Below, piece by piece: positions 40,617-50,565 of a stretch of DNA of 52,308 nt (position 1 is the stretch's first letter; every line of letters starts with the position of its first letter). The notes under the pieces were generated by a model. That model made no database searches, was not told where the DNA came from, and saw only the letters and a list, made by a program, of their open reading frames with translations. The position numbers were made by a program, and so were the translations under genes. This DNA comes from an uncultured Pelagibacteraceae bacterium. Lineage in GTDB: Bacteria; Pseudomonadota; Alphaproteobacteria; Pelagibacterales; Pelagibacteraceae. The stretch lies in assembly GCA_902561585.1 (NCBI GenBank), contig CACEQK010000006.1, positions 1 through 52,308 of the forward strand. The letters run 5' to 3'.

Positions 40617-41408
40617 TTAACTTCCCCAAATATAGATTGCAGCAAAAAGGAATAGCCATACTACATCAACAAAATGCCAATACCATGCTGCAGCTTCGAA
40701 TCCAAAGTGATGAGTTGGCGTTGAATGACCTTTCATTGATCTAAATAAACAAACCGCTAAAAATATTGTTCCTATAATTACATGAAAGCCATGAAAACCT
40801 GTTGCCATATAAAAAGTTGAACCGTATATTCCACCATCTATAGTAAATGTTGCATGATGGTATTCGTAGGCTTGGAAACACGAAAATATAAAACCAAGGA
40901 ACACCGTCGCTATTAAACCATTAACTAATCCTCTTCTATCATTCTCTAACATTGCATGGTGAGCCCATGTAACTGTTGTTCCTGATAGCAATAAAATTAA
41001 TGTATTAATTAATGGGATATCCCATGGATCAAAAGTTTCGATATCAGGTGGCGGCCAAGTGCCTCCTATTGTTTCTGCAGGAAATAAACTTGCATTAAAA
41101 TAAGCCCAAAACCAAGCTACAAAAAACATTACTTCTGATGCAATAAATAATGTCATTCCATATCTATGACCTATTTGTACAACTGGTGTGTGATGACCTT
41201 GATGTTCAGCTTCTTCTATAACATCTCTCCACCACATAAATGCTCCATAAATGACGAGAGCCAATCCCACTAGTAACAACCATAGAGCTTTAGAATGAAA
41301 ATAATAAACTGCACCAATAGCTAAAACTAAAGTTGCAAAAGAAACGTAGATTGGCCAAGGACTTGGGTCTACCAAATGAAAATCATGCTTTTTCTTTTCA
41401 GCTGACAT
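40617..41408 (-). CDS. coxC: Cytochrome c oxidase subunit III
   Basis: 263 residues with seven transmembrane helices. Motifs: FHLVDPSPWPIYVS at the N-terminus, RYGMTLFIASEVMFFVAWFW, the acidic-heme-adjacent loop GGTWPPPDIETFDPWDIP, and GFHGFHVIIGTIFL, then WYWHFVDVVWLFLF. It stabilises subunit I and its oxygen path in the inner membrane. Between cox11 and surf1 in the aa3-type oxidase operon. Confidence 0.97.
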   Translation of the reverse strand: MSAEKKKHDFHLVDPSPWPIYVSFATLVLAIGAVYYFHSKALWLLLVGLALVIYGAFMWWRDVIEEAEHQGHHTPVVQIGHRYGMTLFIASEVMFFVAWFWAYFNASLFPAETIGGTWPPPDIETFDPWDIPLINTLILLLSGTTVTWAHHAMLENDRRGLVNGLIATVFLGFIFSCFQAYEYHHATFTIDGGIYGSTFYMATGFHGFHVIIGTIFLAVCLFRSMKGHSTPTHHFGFEAAAWYWHFVDVVWLFLFAAIYIWGS

Positions 41409-41410
41409 AA

Positions 41411-41959
41411 CTAAATTTTTCCTTTTTCATAATATTCTGAGCCAAAAAACGTAAATGAAAGAGTAACATCAGAAATATTCTTAGTTTTATTATCATCAAC
41501 TACTTTTGGATCCAAGAAAAATGTTAGTACGAATTCTTGCTTTTCATTTGGTTTTAAGGTTTGTTTTTCAAAACAAAAACAGCCTATCTTGTTAACGTAT
41601 TTTCCAAATGTTGAAGGAGAAACATTAAAAGATGCTGTACCAGAAGAAGTTTTATCTCCAGGATTTTCTATATTAAATTTTACAGAATGAACCTCACCAG
41701 GTTTTAAATCTATAGTATTTTTTTCAGGATAAAATCTCCAGTCTGAAGTATTATGAATATTAGTATCAAACCTCATGCTATAATTTTGATCAACAATAAT
41801 TTTAGGAATTTCTTTATTTGATGCATCCTGAGACGTTCCACCAAAACCAGTTACTCTACAAAAAAGGTCATACAAAGGAACTGATGCAAAGGAAAGAGCT
41901 AACATTAAAAAAAATATTGAAACTAAAGCTAATGGAGTAAGTTTTTTTTTATCCGTCAT
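41411..41959 (-). CDS. ctaG: Cytochrome c oxidase assembly protein CtaG/Cox11
   Basis: 182 residues: one N-terminal transmembrane helix (LVSIFFLMLALSFASVPLYD) and a periplasmic domain. The LYDLFCRVTGFGGTSQ block and the copper-binding GCFCFEKQTL (CxC) motif define Cox11, which delivers copper to the CuB site of subunit I. Standard position between ctaB/coxF and coxC. Confidence 0.95.
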   Translation of the reverse strand: MTDKKKLTPLALVSIFFLMLALSFASVPLYDLFCRVTGFGGTSQDASNKEIPKIIVDQNYSMRFDTNIHNTSDWRFYPEKNTIDLKPGEVHSVKFNIENPGDKTSSGTASFNVSPSTFGKYVNKIGCFCFEKQTLKPNEKQEFVLTFFLDPKVVDDNKTKNISDVTLSFTFFGSEYYEKGKI

Positions 41960-41961
41960 AA

Positions 41962-42072
41962 TTAAATTTCCCTGTTATAAATTCCAATATTATAAAATGT
42001 TAGCGCAAATAGAAATATCATAAAAAGCACTAAAACAATCGCAGTAATTATATTTTTCTTTTTTTTACTCAT
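41962..42072 (-). CDS. CoxF-like minimal membrane protein (36 residues)
   Basis: A small frame missed by length cut-offs: ATG at 42072, TAA at 41962-41964. It encodes a basic N-terminus (MSKKKKN), one transmembrane helix (ITAIVLVLFMIFLFALTFYN) and a short tail. It fits exactly between ctaB (stop at 42075) and cox11 (start at 41959), leaving 2 bp on each side. Alphaproteobacterial oxidase operons often have a small single-helix CoxF protein here with an FALT-x-x-x-x-G pattern, which this keeps. Likely an oxidase assembly or stability factor. Confidence 0.75.
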   Translation of the reverse strand: MSKKKKNIITAIVLVLFMIFLFALTFYNIGIYNREI

Positions 42073-42074
42073 AA

Positions 42075-42992
42075 TTAAAAACTTTTTGCATTATCAATTA
42101 ATAAAATTAAATAAATTAAAAATAGATAAAAAATTGAATAAAGGAACACTTTTCTTGCAATCTTGTTTGAATATTTTTTTACTTTCTCTTTAAAAAGACT
42201 AAAACACAAATAGTTGTAATATAATGTCATTAATAAAGTCACTGATAAATAAAATAAGCTTGCAAAATTAAAAATAAAAGGCGCAACAACTATCGGCAAC
42301 ATCAATAAAGAATATATCAAAATATTTATTTTTGTTGTTTTTTCGCCAGCGATTACAGGCAACATCGGAATTTTCGCTTTCTTGTAGTCTTCTGATTTAT
42401 ATAAACTCAAAGCCCAAAAATGAGACGGTGTCCAAATGAATATTATCAAAAAAAGTATTATTGGTTCGATAGATATTGAACCAGTAGCAATAGTCCATCC
42501 AATTACTGGTGGGAGGGCACCTGCTGCACCTCCGATAACAATGTTTTGCGAAGTTTTTCTTTTTAGCCAAATTGTATAAATAAAAAAATAAAATGCGATT
42601 GTCGAAGCTAACAAGATCGCTGATATTAAATTAGCTGAATAGTAAAGCATTGTTATTGAAATAAATGATAAAATTATTCCAAAATATAGTGCCTGATTTT
42701 TTTTAATCTTACCTGTCGGAATTGGTCTCAGACAAGTTCTGCTCATCAAAGCATCAAGATCTGACTCATACCACATATTTAAGACACCAGCAGCTCCTGA
42801 ACCAATTGCTACAGCTAAAAGAGAAATAATCGAAGATTTAATATCAACTTGAAAAGGGGCAATTAATAATCCAACCATACAAGTAAACAAAACAAGAGAC
42901 ATCACTCTTGGTTTCATTAAATTGAAAAATGAATTTAAATCTAAAGCTAAACCTTGTTTCGAGCTTCTAGTCTTTAAAAGTGTTTGGCTCAA
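42075..42992 (-). CDS. ctaB: Protoheme IX farnesyltransferase (heme O synthase)
   Basis: 305 residues with eight to nine transmembrane helices. The prenyltransferase motif NMWYESDLDALMSRTCLRPI and the later SEDYKKAKIPMLPVIAGEK are typical of CtaB/Cox10. It adds a farnesyl group to heme b, making heme o, the precursor of heme a for the oxidase. The start seems to be TTG at 42992, one base after coxA. Confidence 0.96.
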   Translation of the reverse strand: MSQTLLKTRSSKQGLALDLNSFFNLMKPRVMSLVLFTCMVGLLIAPFQVDIKSSIISLLAVAIGSGAAGVLNMWYESDLDALMSRTCLRPIPTGKIKKNQALYFGIILSFISITMLYYSANLISAILLASTIAFYFFIYTIWLKRKTSQNIVIGGAAGALPPVIGWTIATGSISIEPIILFLIIFIWTPSHFWALSLYKSEDYKKAKIPMLPVIAGEKTTKINILIYSLLMLPIVVAPFIFNFASLFYLSVTLLMTLYYNYLCFSLFKEKVKKYSNKIARKVFLYSIFYLFLIYLILLIDNAKSF

Positions 42993-42993
42993 T

Positions 42994-45424
<2,431 letters not shown>

Positions 45425-45429
45425 GAGTT

Positions 45430-45457
45430 TTTATACAACTTTTAAATAATTTCACAA
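45430..45457 (-). promoter_or_regulatory. Candidate promoter of the cytochrome oxidase operon
   Basis: On the minus strand TTGTGA (45457-45452) and TATAAA (45435-45430) are separated by 16 bp within the 51 bp gap before coxB. The -10 element ends only 5 nt before the coxB ATG, so the transcript could be nearly leaderless. A weak -35 and an AT-rich background keep this uncertain. Confidence 0.35.
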
Positions 45458-45475
45458 TTTCAATTAATGCGACAA

Positions 45476-46189
45476 TTAATGAGTATTATTGATAAAATTT
45501 ACTAATGAAATAGCGCTTATTACAGCGGTGTCGGACCTTAAAATGTTTTTTGAAAGCGTAAAGGGCATGATGTTTGAAGTTTGAAGGATCAGCTCCCTTT
45601 CTGAAGGTGAAAAATCACCTTCTGGACCAATAAGCACAGAAAAAGATTTAACTTCACTAAAGGAGTCTTTTTTTAAAATGTCTTTAGAATTAACATCTGC
45701 AAATAATAACTTGGTCGAACTATCGAGATTATTTAAAAAATCTTTAAGTTTTATTACATTAGAAATTTCTGGTGGACTCAACTGATTAGATTGTTCAGTT
45801 GCTTCAACAACAATTTTTTTTGCTCTTTCGTAATTTAACTCTTTAACTTCTGTTCTTTCAGAAATAATTGGAGTTATTTTACTAACACCTAGTTCTGTAG
45901 CTTTTTGTAAAATGGTTTCCATTGGATTTTTTTTTACTAAACAAATCGCCAATTCAATATTCAATGAACTATCAGGCTCCTTTACTTTGTTCAAAAATTT
46001 CACTTCTACCCTGTCTTTGTCTAAAAAAACTATCTCACTATTCCATTCACCATTTTTATTAAAAAAATTTAAATTAGATCCTCTCTTTAATCTCATTACA
46101 TTCACTACATAATGAGTATGCTCTTTGGAAAGCAAACTTGTAGAATTATTTATTATATTTTCTGGGTAGAATAATCTGATATTACTCAT
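45476..46189 (-). CDS. rsmE: 16S rRNA m3U1498 methyltransferase RsmE
   Basis: 237 residues. The SPOUT fold is indicated by the C-terminal knot motifs LIGPEGDFSPSERE and LSKNILRSDTAVISA, and KKNPMETILQKATELGVSKI in the middle. The N-terminal PUA-like part begins MSNIRLFYPE. It methylates U1498 of 16S rRNA using SAM. 51 bp upstream of coxB on the same strand order, and divergent from the dehalogenase gene with 17 bp between starts. Confidence 0.95.
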   Translation of the reverse strand: MSNIRLFYPENIINNSTSLLSKEHTHYVVNVMRLKRGSNLNFFNKNGEWNSEIVFLDKDRVEVKFLNKVKEPDSSLNIELAICLVKKNPMETILQKATELGVSKITPIISERTEVKELNYERAKKIVVEATEQSNQLSPPEISNVIKLKDFLNNLDSSTKLLFADVNSKDILKKDSFSEVKSFSVLIGPEGDFSPSERELILQTSNIMPFTLSKNILRSDTAVISAISLVNFINNTH

Positions 46190-46206
46190 TAATATTAATT
46201 TAAGTT

Positions 46207-46869
46207 ATGAAAAATATTAAAGCAATAATTTTTGATGCTTACGGTACTCTTTTTGACGTCAATTCAGCTGCTGAGAAATGCAAAGATAAAATCGGTAATA
46301 AGTGGGAAGGTTTTGCTAATTATTGGAGAACCACTCAGCTAGAATATACATGGCTTAGAAGTTTAATGAATAGGCACAAAGATTTTTGGCAAGTGACAGA
46401 GGACAGTTTAGATAAATCAATGAGAGCTTTCGATATAAGTACTTCAATGAGAAGCGAATTATTAGACCTTTACAAAGTACTTTCACCTTTTAAAGAGGTT
46501 CCTGAAGTTTTAAAAATTTTAAAAGAAAGGAATTATAAACTTGGTATTCTGTCAAACGGAACACCTGCCCTTCTCAATGAATTAATTGAAAGCAATAATT
46601 TAAAAAATACTTTTGATGATGTTTTTTCAATTGAAGAAGTAAAAATTTATAAACCAAACTCAAAAGTTTATGACCTGCCAATAAAAAAATATAATATACA
46701 AAAAGACGAAGTTGCATTTTTAAGTGCAAATACTTGGGATGTATCAGGTGGTGGTAACTACGGTTACAATTCTATTTGGGTAAATAGAAATAAAAATATT
46801 TTTGATAATCTTGATTATAAACCTAGTAATGAAATAAATAATTTGAAACAATTATTAGATTTAGTATAA
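46207..46869 (+). CDS. Haloacid dehalogenase, type II
   Basis: 220 residues, HAD superfamily. Nucleophile motif IIFDAYGTLFDVNSAAEK (D10 region), cap region WRTTQLEYTWLRSLMNRHKDFW that is characteristic of L-2-haloacid dehalogenases, SNGTPALL (motif II) and VAFLSANTWDVSGGGNYGY (motif IV). It would hydrolyse L-2-haloacids to D-hydroxy acids, plausible for seawater haloacids, but other small substrates cannot be excluded. Confidence 0.87.
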   Translation: MKNIKAIIFDAYGTLFDVNSAAEKCKDKIGNKWEGFANYWRTTQLEYTWLRSLMNRHKDFWQVTEDSLDKSMRAFDISTSMRSELLDLYKVLSPFKEVPEVLKILKERNYKLGILSNGTPALLNELIESNNLKNTFDDVFSIEEVKIYKPNSKVYDLPIKKYNIQKDEVAFLSANTWDVSGGGNYGYNSIWVNRNKNIFDNLDYKPSNEINNLKQLLDLV

Positions 46870-46892
46870 GCTATGAAATATGGAGAAGTTAA

Positions 46893-47132
46893 ATGACTAA
46901 AGGACAAAGAGCGGGAGATGCTCCAATCGGATTTAATGTTTTAGAAGGTAAATTTTATTATTGGTGTACTTGTGGTAAAAGTTCAAAACAACCTTTCTGT
47001 GATGGTTCACATAAAAATACGACTTTTAAACCTTTGCCATTTAAAGCTGATCAGTCTAAAAAAGTTTTTTTCTGCACTTGTAAACAAACAAATGATCAGC
47101 CAATGTGTGATGGATCACATAATTTAAAATAG
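46893..47132 (+). CDS. CDGSH iron-sulfur domain protein with two clusters
   Basis: 79 residues with two copies of the CDGSH 2Fe-2S site: WCTCGKSSKQPFCDGSH and FCTCKQTNDQPMCDGSH. Each cluster uses three cysteines and one histidine. Such small double-CDGSH proteins (mitoNEET-like) handle electrons or redox sensing in the cytosol; partner unknown. A GGAG ribosome-binding site lies 7 nt before the ATG. Followed 3 bp later by the pirin gene. Confidence 0.93.
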   Translation: MTKGQRAGDAPIGFNVLEGKFYYWCTCGKSSKQPFCDGSHKNTTFKPLPFKADQSKKVFFCTCKQTNDQPMCDGSHNLK

Positions 47133-47135
47133 AAT

Positions 47136-47978
47136 ATGAAAACTATTGAGGTAAAAAAAATTATTAAAGCTTTAAATGCATCAGATGGTGCAGGTGTTAA
47201 ATTAAAAAGAAGTATTGGTACACCTGAAGCAGATTATATTGATCCTTTCTTAATGCTTGATGAGTTTGGATCAGAAAACAAAGATGATTATGTTGCAGGT
47301 TTTCCTCCTCATCCTCATAGAGGAATAGAAACAGTTACCTATATGTTAAACGGTGAGTTTGAACACCAGGATAGTACTGGTGCAAAAGGAATTATGACAT
47401 CTGGTGATGTACAATGGATGAAAACAGGTAGAGGTATAATCCACTCTGAAATGCCTGCCATGAAAGAAGGCAAGTTATTAGGTTTTCAACTTTGGATTAA
47501 TATGCCCGCCAAATACAAAAAGAATAAGCCTGAATATCTTTACATAAAAGGTAATGAGCTTGGAACTCATAAAGATAATGACAAAACAGTCAAAGTAATT
47601 GCTGGAAAATATGAAAATGCAGAAGGTCCTGAAAAAAATCACAACGTTGAACCAATTTATTTTCATGTAGTTTTAAATGAAAGCAAAGAATTTAATTGTG
47701 ATGCTCCTGAAGGACACAACAGTTTTATATATTTACTTAAAGGCGAATTAAAAATTGGTGAAAAAGATCACGATAAAACTGCTGATTCTAGTTTAATTCT
47801 TTTAGATAAAGGTAATAAGCTTACTGTTAAAGCTAATAAAAAATCTGAATTTTTATTTATAGCTGGTAAACCAATTGGTGAACCCATTGCAAGAGGCGGT
47901 CCATTTGTAATGAATACAAAAGCTGAAATACTTGAAGCTATTCAAGATTATAATAACGGAACATTTGCTAAATATTAA
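47136..47978 (+). CDS. Pirin family protein
   Basis: 280 residues, bicupin of the pirin family. Metal ligands are H59 and H61 (PPHPHRGIETVTYML) and H103 and E105 (GRGIIHSEMP), all four kept. DEFGSE and QLWINMPAKYKKNKPEY are other conserved blocks. Some pirins are quercetin dioxygenases or redox-sensitive regulators; function here open. Cotranscribed with the CDGSH gene, with 28 bp to the quinone oxidoreductase. Confidence 0.92.
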   Translation: MKTIEVKKIIKALNASDGAGVKLKRSIGTPEADYIDPFLMLDEFGSENKDDYVAGFPPHPHRGIETVTYMLNGEFEHQDSTGAKGIMTSGDVQWMKTGRGIIHSEMPAMKEGKLLGFQLWINMPAKYKKNKPEYLYIKGNELGTHKDNDKTVKVIAGKYENAEGPEKNHNVEPIYFHVVLNESKEFNCDAPEGHNSFIYLLKGELKIGEKDHDKTADSSLILLDKGNKLTVKANKKSEFLFIAGKPIGEPIARGGPFVMNTKAEILEAIQDYNNGTFAKY

Positions 47979-48006
47979 AAGTTAAAGTACGTTCCTTTTT
48001 AACTAA

Positions 48007-48981
48007 ATGTCAAAATCAATTATAATTAAAAAGTACGGTGGCCCTGAAGTTCTAGAACTACAAGATGTTAATGTAGGTTCTCCTGGTCTGGATGAAATTA
48101 AAGTAACCAATCATGCGATTGGTTTAAATTATATTGATACATACCATAGATCAGGTTTGTATCCTGTAAAGCTTCCTAGCGGAATTGGTTTAGAAGCAGC
48201 AGGAAAAATTGACGAAGTTGGATCAAACGTTACAGAATTTAGCAAAGGGGATAATATTGCCTATGCCTCTGTACCCCTTGGAGCTTATGCGCAACAAAGG
48301 ATAATTCCAGCAAAAATAGCTGTGAAAATTCCAGATGGAATTTCACATACACAGGCTGCAACACTAATGACCAAGGGTTTAACAACAAACTATCTTCTCT
48401 GTAAAACTTACAAATTAAAAGCAGGTGAAACAGTTTTATTTCATGCAGCAGCTGGGGGTGTTGGTCAAATATTTGCTCAATGGGCTAATAGTATTGGCGC
48501 AAAAGTAATTGGGACTGTTGGATCGGATGAAAAAATTAATGTAGCAAAAGAAAATGGCTATGCTCATGTTATTAATTATTCCAAAGATGATTTTGCTAAA
48601 GAAGTTATGAAATTTACAAACAATGAAGGTGTTCCTGCAGTATTTGATGGCGTGGGTAAAAATACTTTTCATAAATCACTTGAATGCTTAAAGACAAGAG
48701 GGATGATGATAAGTTTTGGAAACGCCTCAGGACCGCTTGATCCTGTGAGTGTGCCAAAAGATATACAACCTAAAGGATTATATTTAACCAGACCTTCGAT
48801 TGCGCAGTATTTTACAAATCAAAAAGAACTTCAGGAAGGAGCTGATGCTATTTTTGGAAAAGTTAAATTTGGTAAAATTAAAATAAGAGTTTCTAAAGAA
48901 TATAAGCTTGCTGAGGCCAAGCAGGCCCATGCAGATTTAGAATCTAGAAAATTAACAGGGCCTGCTGTCATTATTCCTTAA
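48007..48981 (+). CDS. Quinone oxidoreductase, zinc-independent MDR family
   Basis: 324 residues of the zeta-crystallin/QOR group. N-terminal GPEVLELQDV and GLNYIDTYHRSGLYP, NADPH-binding AAAGGVGQIFAQWANSIGAK (about 140-159) and C-terminal LAEAKQAHADLESRKLTG. There are no zinc ligands in the catalytic place. It reduces quinones with NADPH. The stop overlaps the DUF1289 start by one base. Confidence 0.93.
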   Translation: MSKSIIIKKYGGPEVLELQDVNVGSPGLDEIKVTNHAIGLNYIDTYHRSGLYPVKLPSGIGLEAAGKIDEVGSNVTEFSKGDNIAYASVPLGAYAQQRIIPAKIAVKIPDGISHTQAATLMTKGLTTNYLLCKTYKLKAGETVLFHAAAGGVGQIFAQWANSIGAKVIGTVGSDEKINVAKENGYAHVINYSKDDFAKEVMKFTNNEGVPAVFDGVGKNTFHKSLECLKTRGMMISFGNASGPLDPVSVPKDIQPKGLYLTRPSIAQYFTNQKELQEGADAIFGKVKFGKIKIRVSKEYKLAEAKQAHADLESRKLTGPAVIIP

Positions 48982-49247
48982 TGGATAATAAAATTATCTC
49001 TCCTTGTATTAGTATTTGTAGAACAGATCCTGTGACGGGCTATTGTTATGGTTGTGCTAGAACTAATGAAGAAAAAAAGCAATGGAAAGATGAAAATTCA
49101 ACTAACAAATGGAAAGAAGAAAATTTAAAAATTATTATTTCGAGAATGCAAGGTTGGCAATTAAATACTTTTAAAGAGTCCTACGAGCATAAGAAAAATA
49201 AGGGTGTTTCGTTATTTAAAAAAAGTCTTTTAGAAAATAAAAGTTAA
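48981..49247 (+). CDS. DUF1289 family cysteine-rich small protein
   Basis: 88 residues. The four-cysteine DUF1289 motif is C9-I-S-I-C13, then C22-Y-G-C25 (SPCISICRTDPVTGYCYGCA). The usual GCARTxxE follows, with a lysine-rich helix. Metal or Fe-S binding is likely. Function unknown; found next to oxidoreductases and in photo-oxidative contexts in Proteobacteria. Overlaps the end of the DUF2721 gene by 4 bp, convergent. Confidence 0.85.
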   Translation: MDNKIISPCISICRTDPVTGYCYGCARTNEEKKQWKDENSTNKWKEENLKIIISRMQGWQLNTFKESYEHKKNKGVSLFKKSLLENKS

Positions 49248-49654
49248 TAATCTTTTTTCATTGAGTCCATGTCGCTCAAATGATATTTAAGGGCTTGGTT
49301 TGAAAGTCTTATTTCATGCATAAATAAAAAAATTGAAATGATCATACAAATACAACATCCCGCAAAAATGAAACGAGCAATTTGTAGGCTACCAAGATAA
49401 AGCATTAATACTGTTGACATATTGAATAAAAAACCAAAAGCTGCAAAGCCCATAGTATATTTTAAATAATTAGTTCTTTTATTAAGAACGTGCAGTTGAT
49501 TTTCCCATTCTGGAGGAACTTTTTTTTCAAAGGTATATTGATCGTGTATCTGTCTAATCAAAGCGCTTAACGTATGAAACCTATTGCTATACATCGTCAT
49601 CATTAATGGTATTGCTGGGAACATTAATGCTGAAACTGTGTAATCTATATCCAT
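49244..49654 (-). CDS. DUF2721 family membrane protein
   Basis: 136 residues with three hydrophobic helices (about 5-18, 65-83, 88-112). VSALMFPAIPLMMTMYSNRF at the N-terminus and HVLNKRTNYLKYTMGFAAFGF in the middle match DUF2721. Inner-membrane, function unknown. Divergent from ubiA by 53 bp. Confidence 0.7.
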   Translation of the reverse strand: MDIDYTVSALMFPAIPLMMTMYSNRFHTLSALIRQIHDQYTFEKKVPPEWENQLHVLNKRTNYLKYTMGFAAFGFLFNMSTVLMLYLGSLQIARFIFAGCCICMIISIFLFMHEIRLSNQALKYHLSDMDSMKKDY

Positions 49655-49707
49655 ATCGAATCAAATTGATTATGAAGTTAGTGTTTGATATTTACAAGTG
49701 ATATTTC

Positions 49708-50562
49708 ATGCAACAATTAAGAATATTTATTAATTTAACAAGACTAAATAAGCCAATTGGATTTATGTTGTTGTTCTGGCCATGTTCATGGGGTTTAGCT
49801 TATGCATATTCAGTAAATGATAATATAAATATATTTATTTATTATTTAATTCTTTTTTTTCTTGGTTCAGTTTTAATGAGAAGCGCAGGATGTATTTTTA
49901 ACGATATAGTCGACAAAGATTTTGATAAAAAAGTGCAAAGAACAAAAAAAAGACCTATTGCGTCAGGAAAAATATCTGTAATGAAATCATTTGCATATGT
50001 ATTAATTCTTTGCATTTTGGCTTTTTTAATTTTAATCCAATTTAACCTTTTAACAATTATGCTTGGGTTTGGTTCAATGTTTTTAGCTTTTTCGTACCCT
50101 TTTATGAAAAGAATAACTTATTGGCCACAATTATTTCTCGGTATTACTTTCAATTGGGGAATTATTATGTCCTGGGCAGCTGTCGAAAATTCAATTTCCT
50201 CAGAGATAATTATACTTTATCTTTCAGCCATATTTTGGACATTGGGTTATGACACAATTTATGGAGCTCAAGATATGTCTGACGACGAAATAATTGGTCT
50301 AAAATCAACCTCAATTAAGTTTAAAAAAAATATAAAATTTTTTGTGGGCTTAAATTATTTAATCTCTTATTCTCTAATAATTCTTCTTTTGTACCACAAA
50401 CTGTATTTTGGTTTACCTGCTGTATTTATATCTCTCTATTTAATAACACTTGTTTATCAAATTAAAATCTTTAAAAAAGAAAAGCCATTAAGCTGCTTAA
50501 AAGCTTTCAAGTTAAATAATTTAACAGGATTATTATTATTTATAACAATATTATCTTACTAG
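49708..50562 (+). CDS. ubiA: 4-hydroxybenzoate polyprenyltransferase
   Basis: 284 residues, eight to nine transmembrane helices. First aspartate motif CIFNDIVDKDFDKKVQRTKK with RPIASG; second motif YDTIYGAQDMSDDEIIGLKS. It attaches the polyprenyl tail to 4-hydroxybenzoate in ubiquinone synthesis at the inner membrane. GFMLLFWPCSWGLA near the N-terminus is typical of UbiA. Confidence 0.95.
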   Translation: MQQLRIFINLTRLNKPIGFMLLFWPCSWGLAYAYSVNDNINIFIYYLILFFLGSVLMRSAGCIFNDIVDKDFDKKVQRTKKRPIASGKISVMKSFAYVLILCILAFLILIQFNLLTIMLGFGSMFLAFSYPFMKRITYWPQLFLGITFNWGIIMSWAAVENSISSEIIILYLSAIFWTLGYDTIYGAQDMSDDEIIGLKSTSIKFKKNIKFFVGLNYLISYSLIILLLYHKLYFGLPAVFISLYLITLVYQIKIFKKEKPLSCLKAFKLNNLTGLLLFITILSY

Positions 50563-50565
50563 TTT

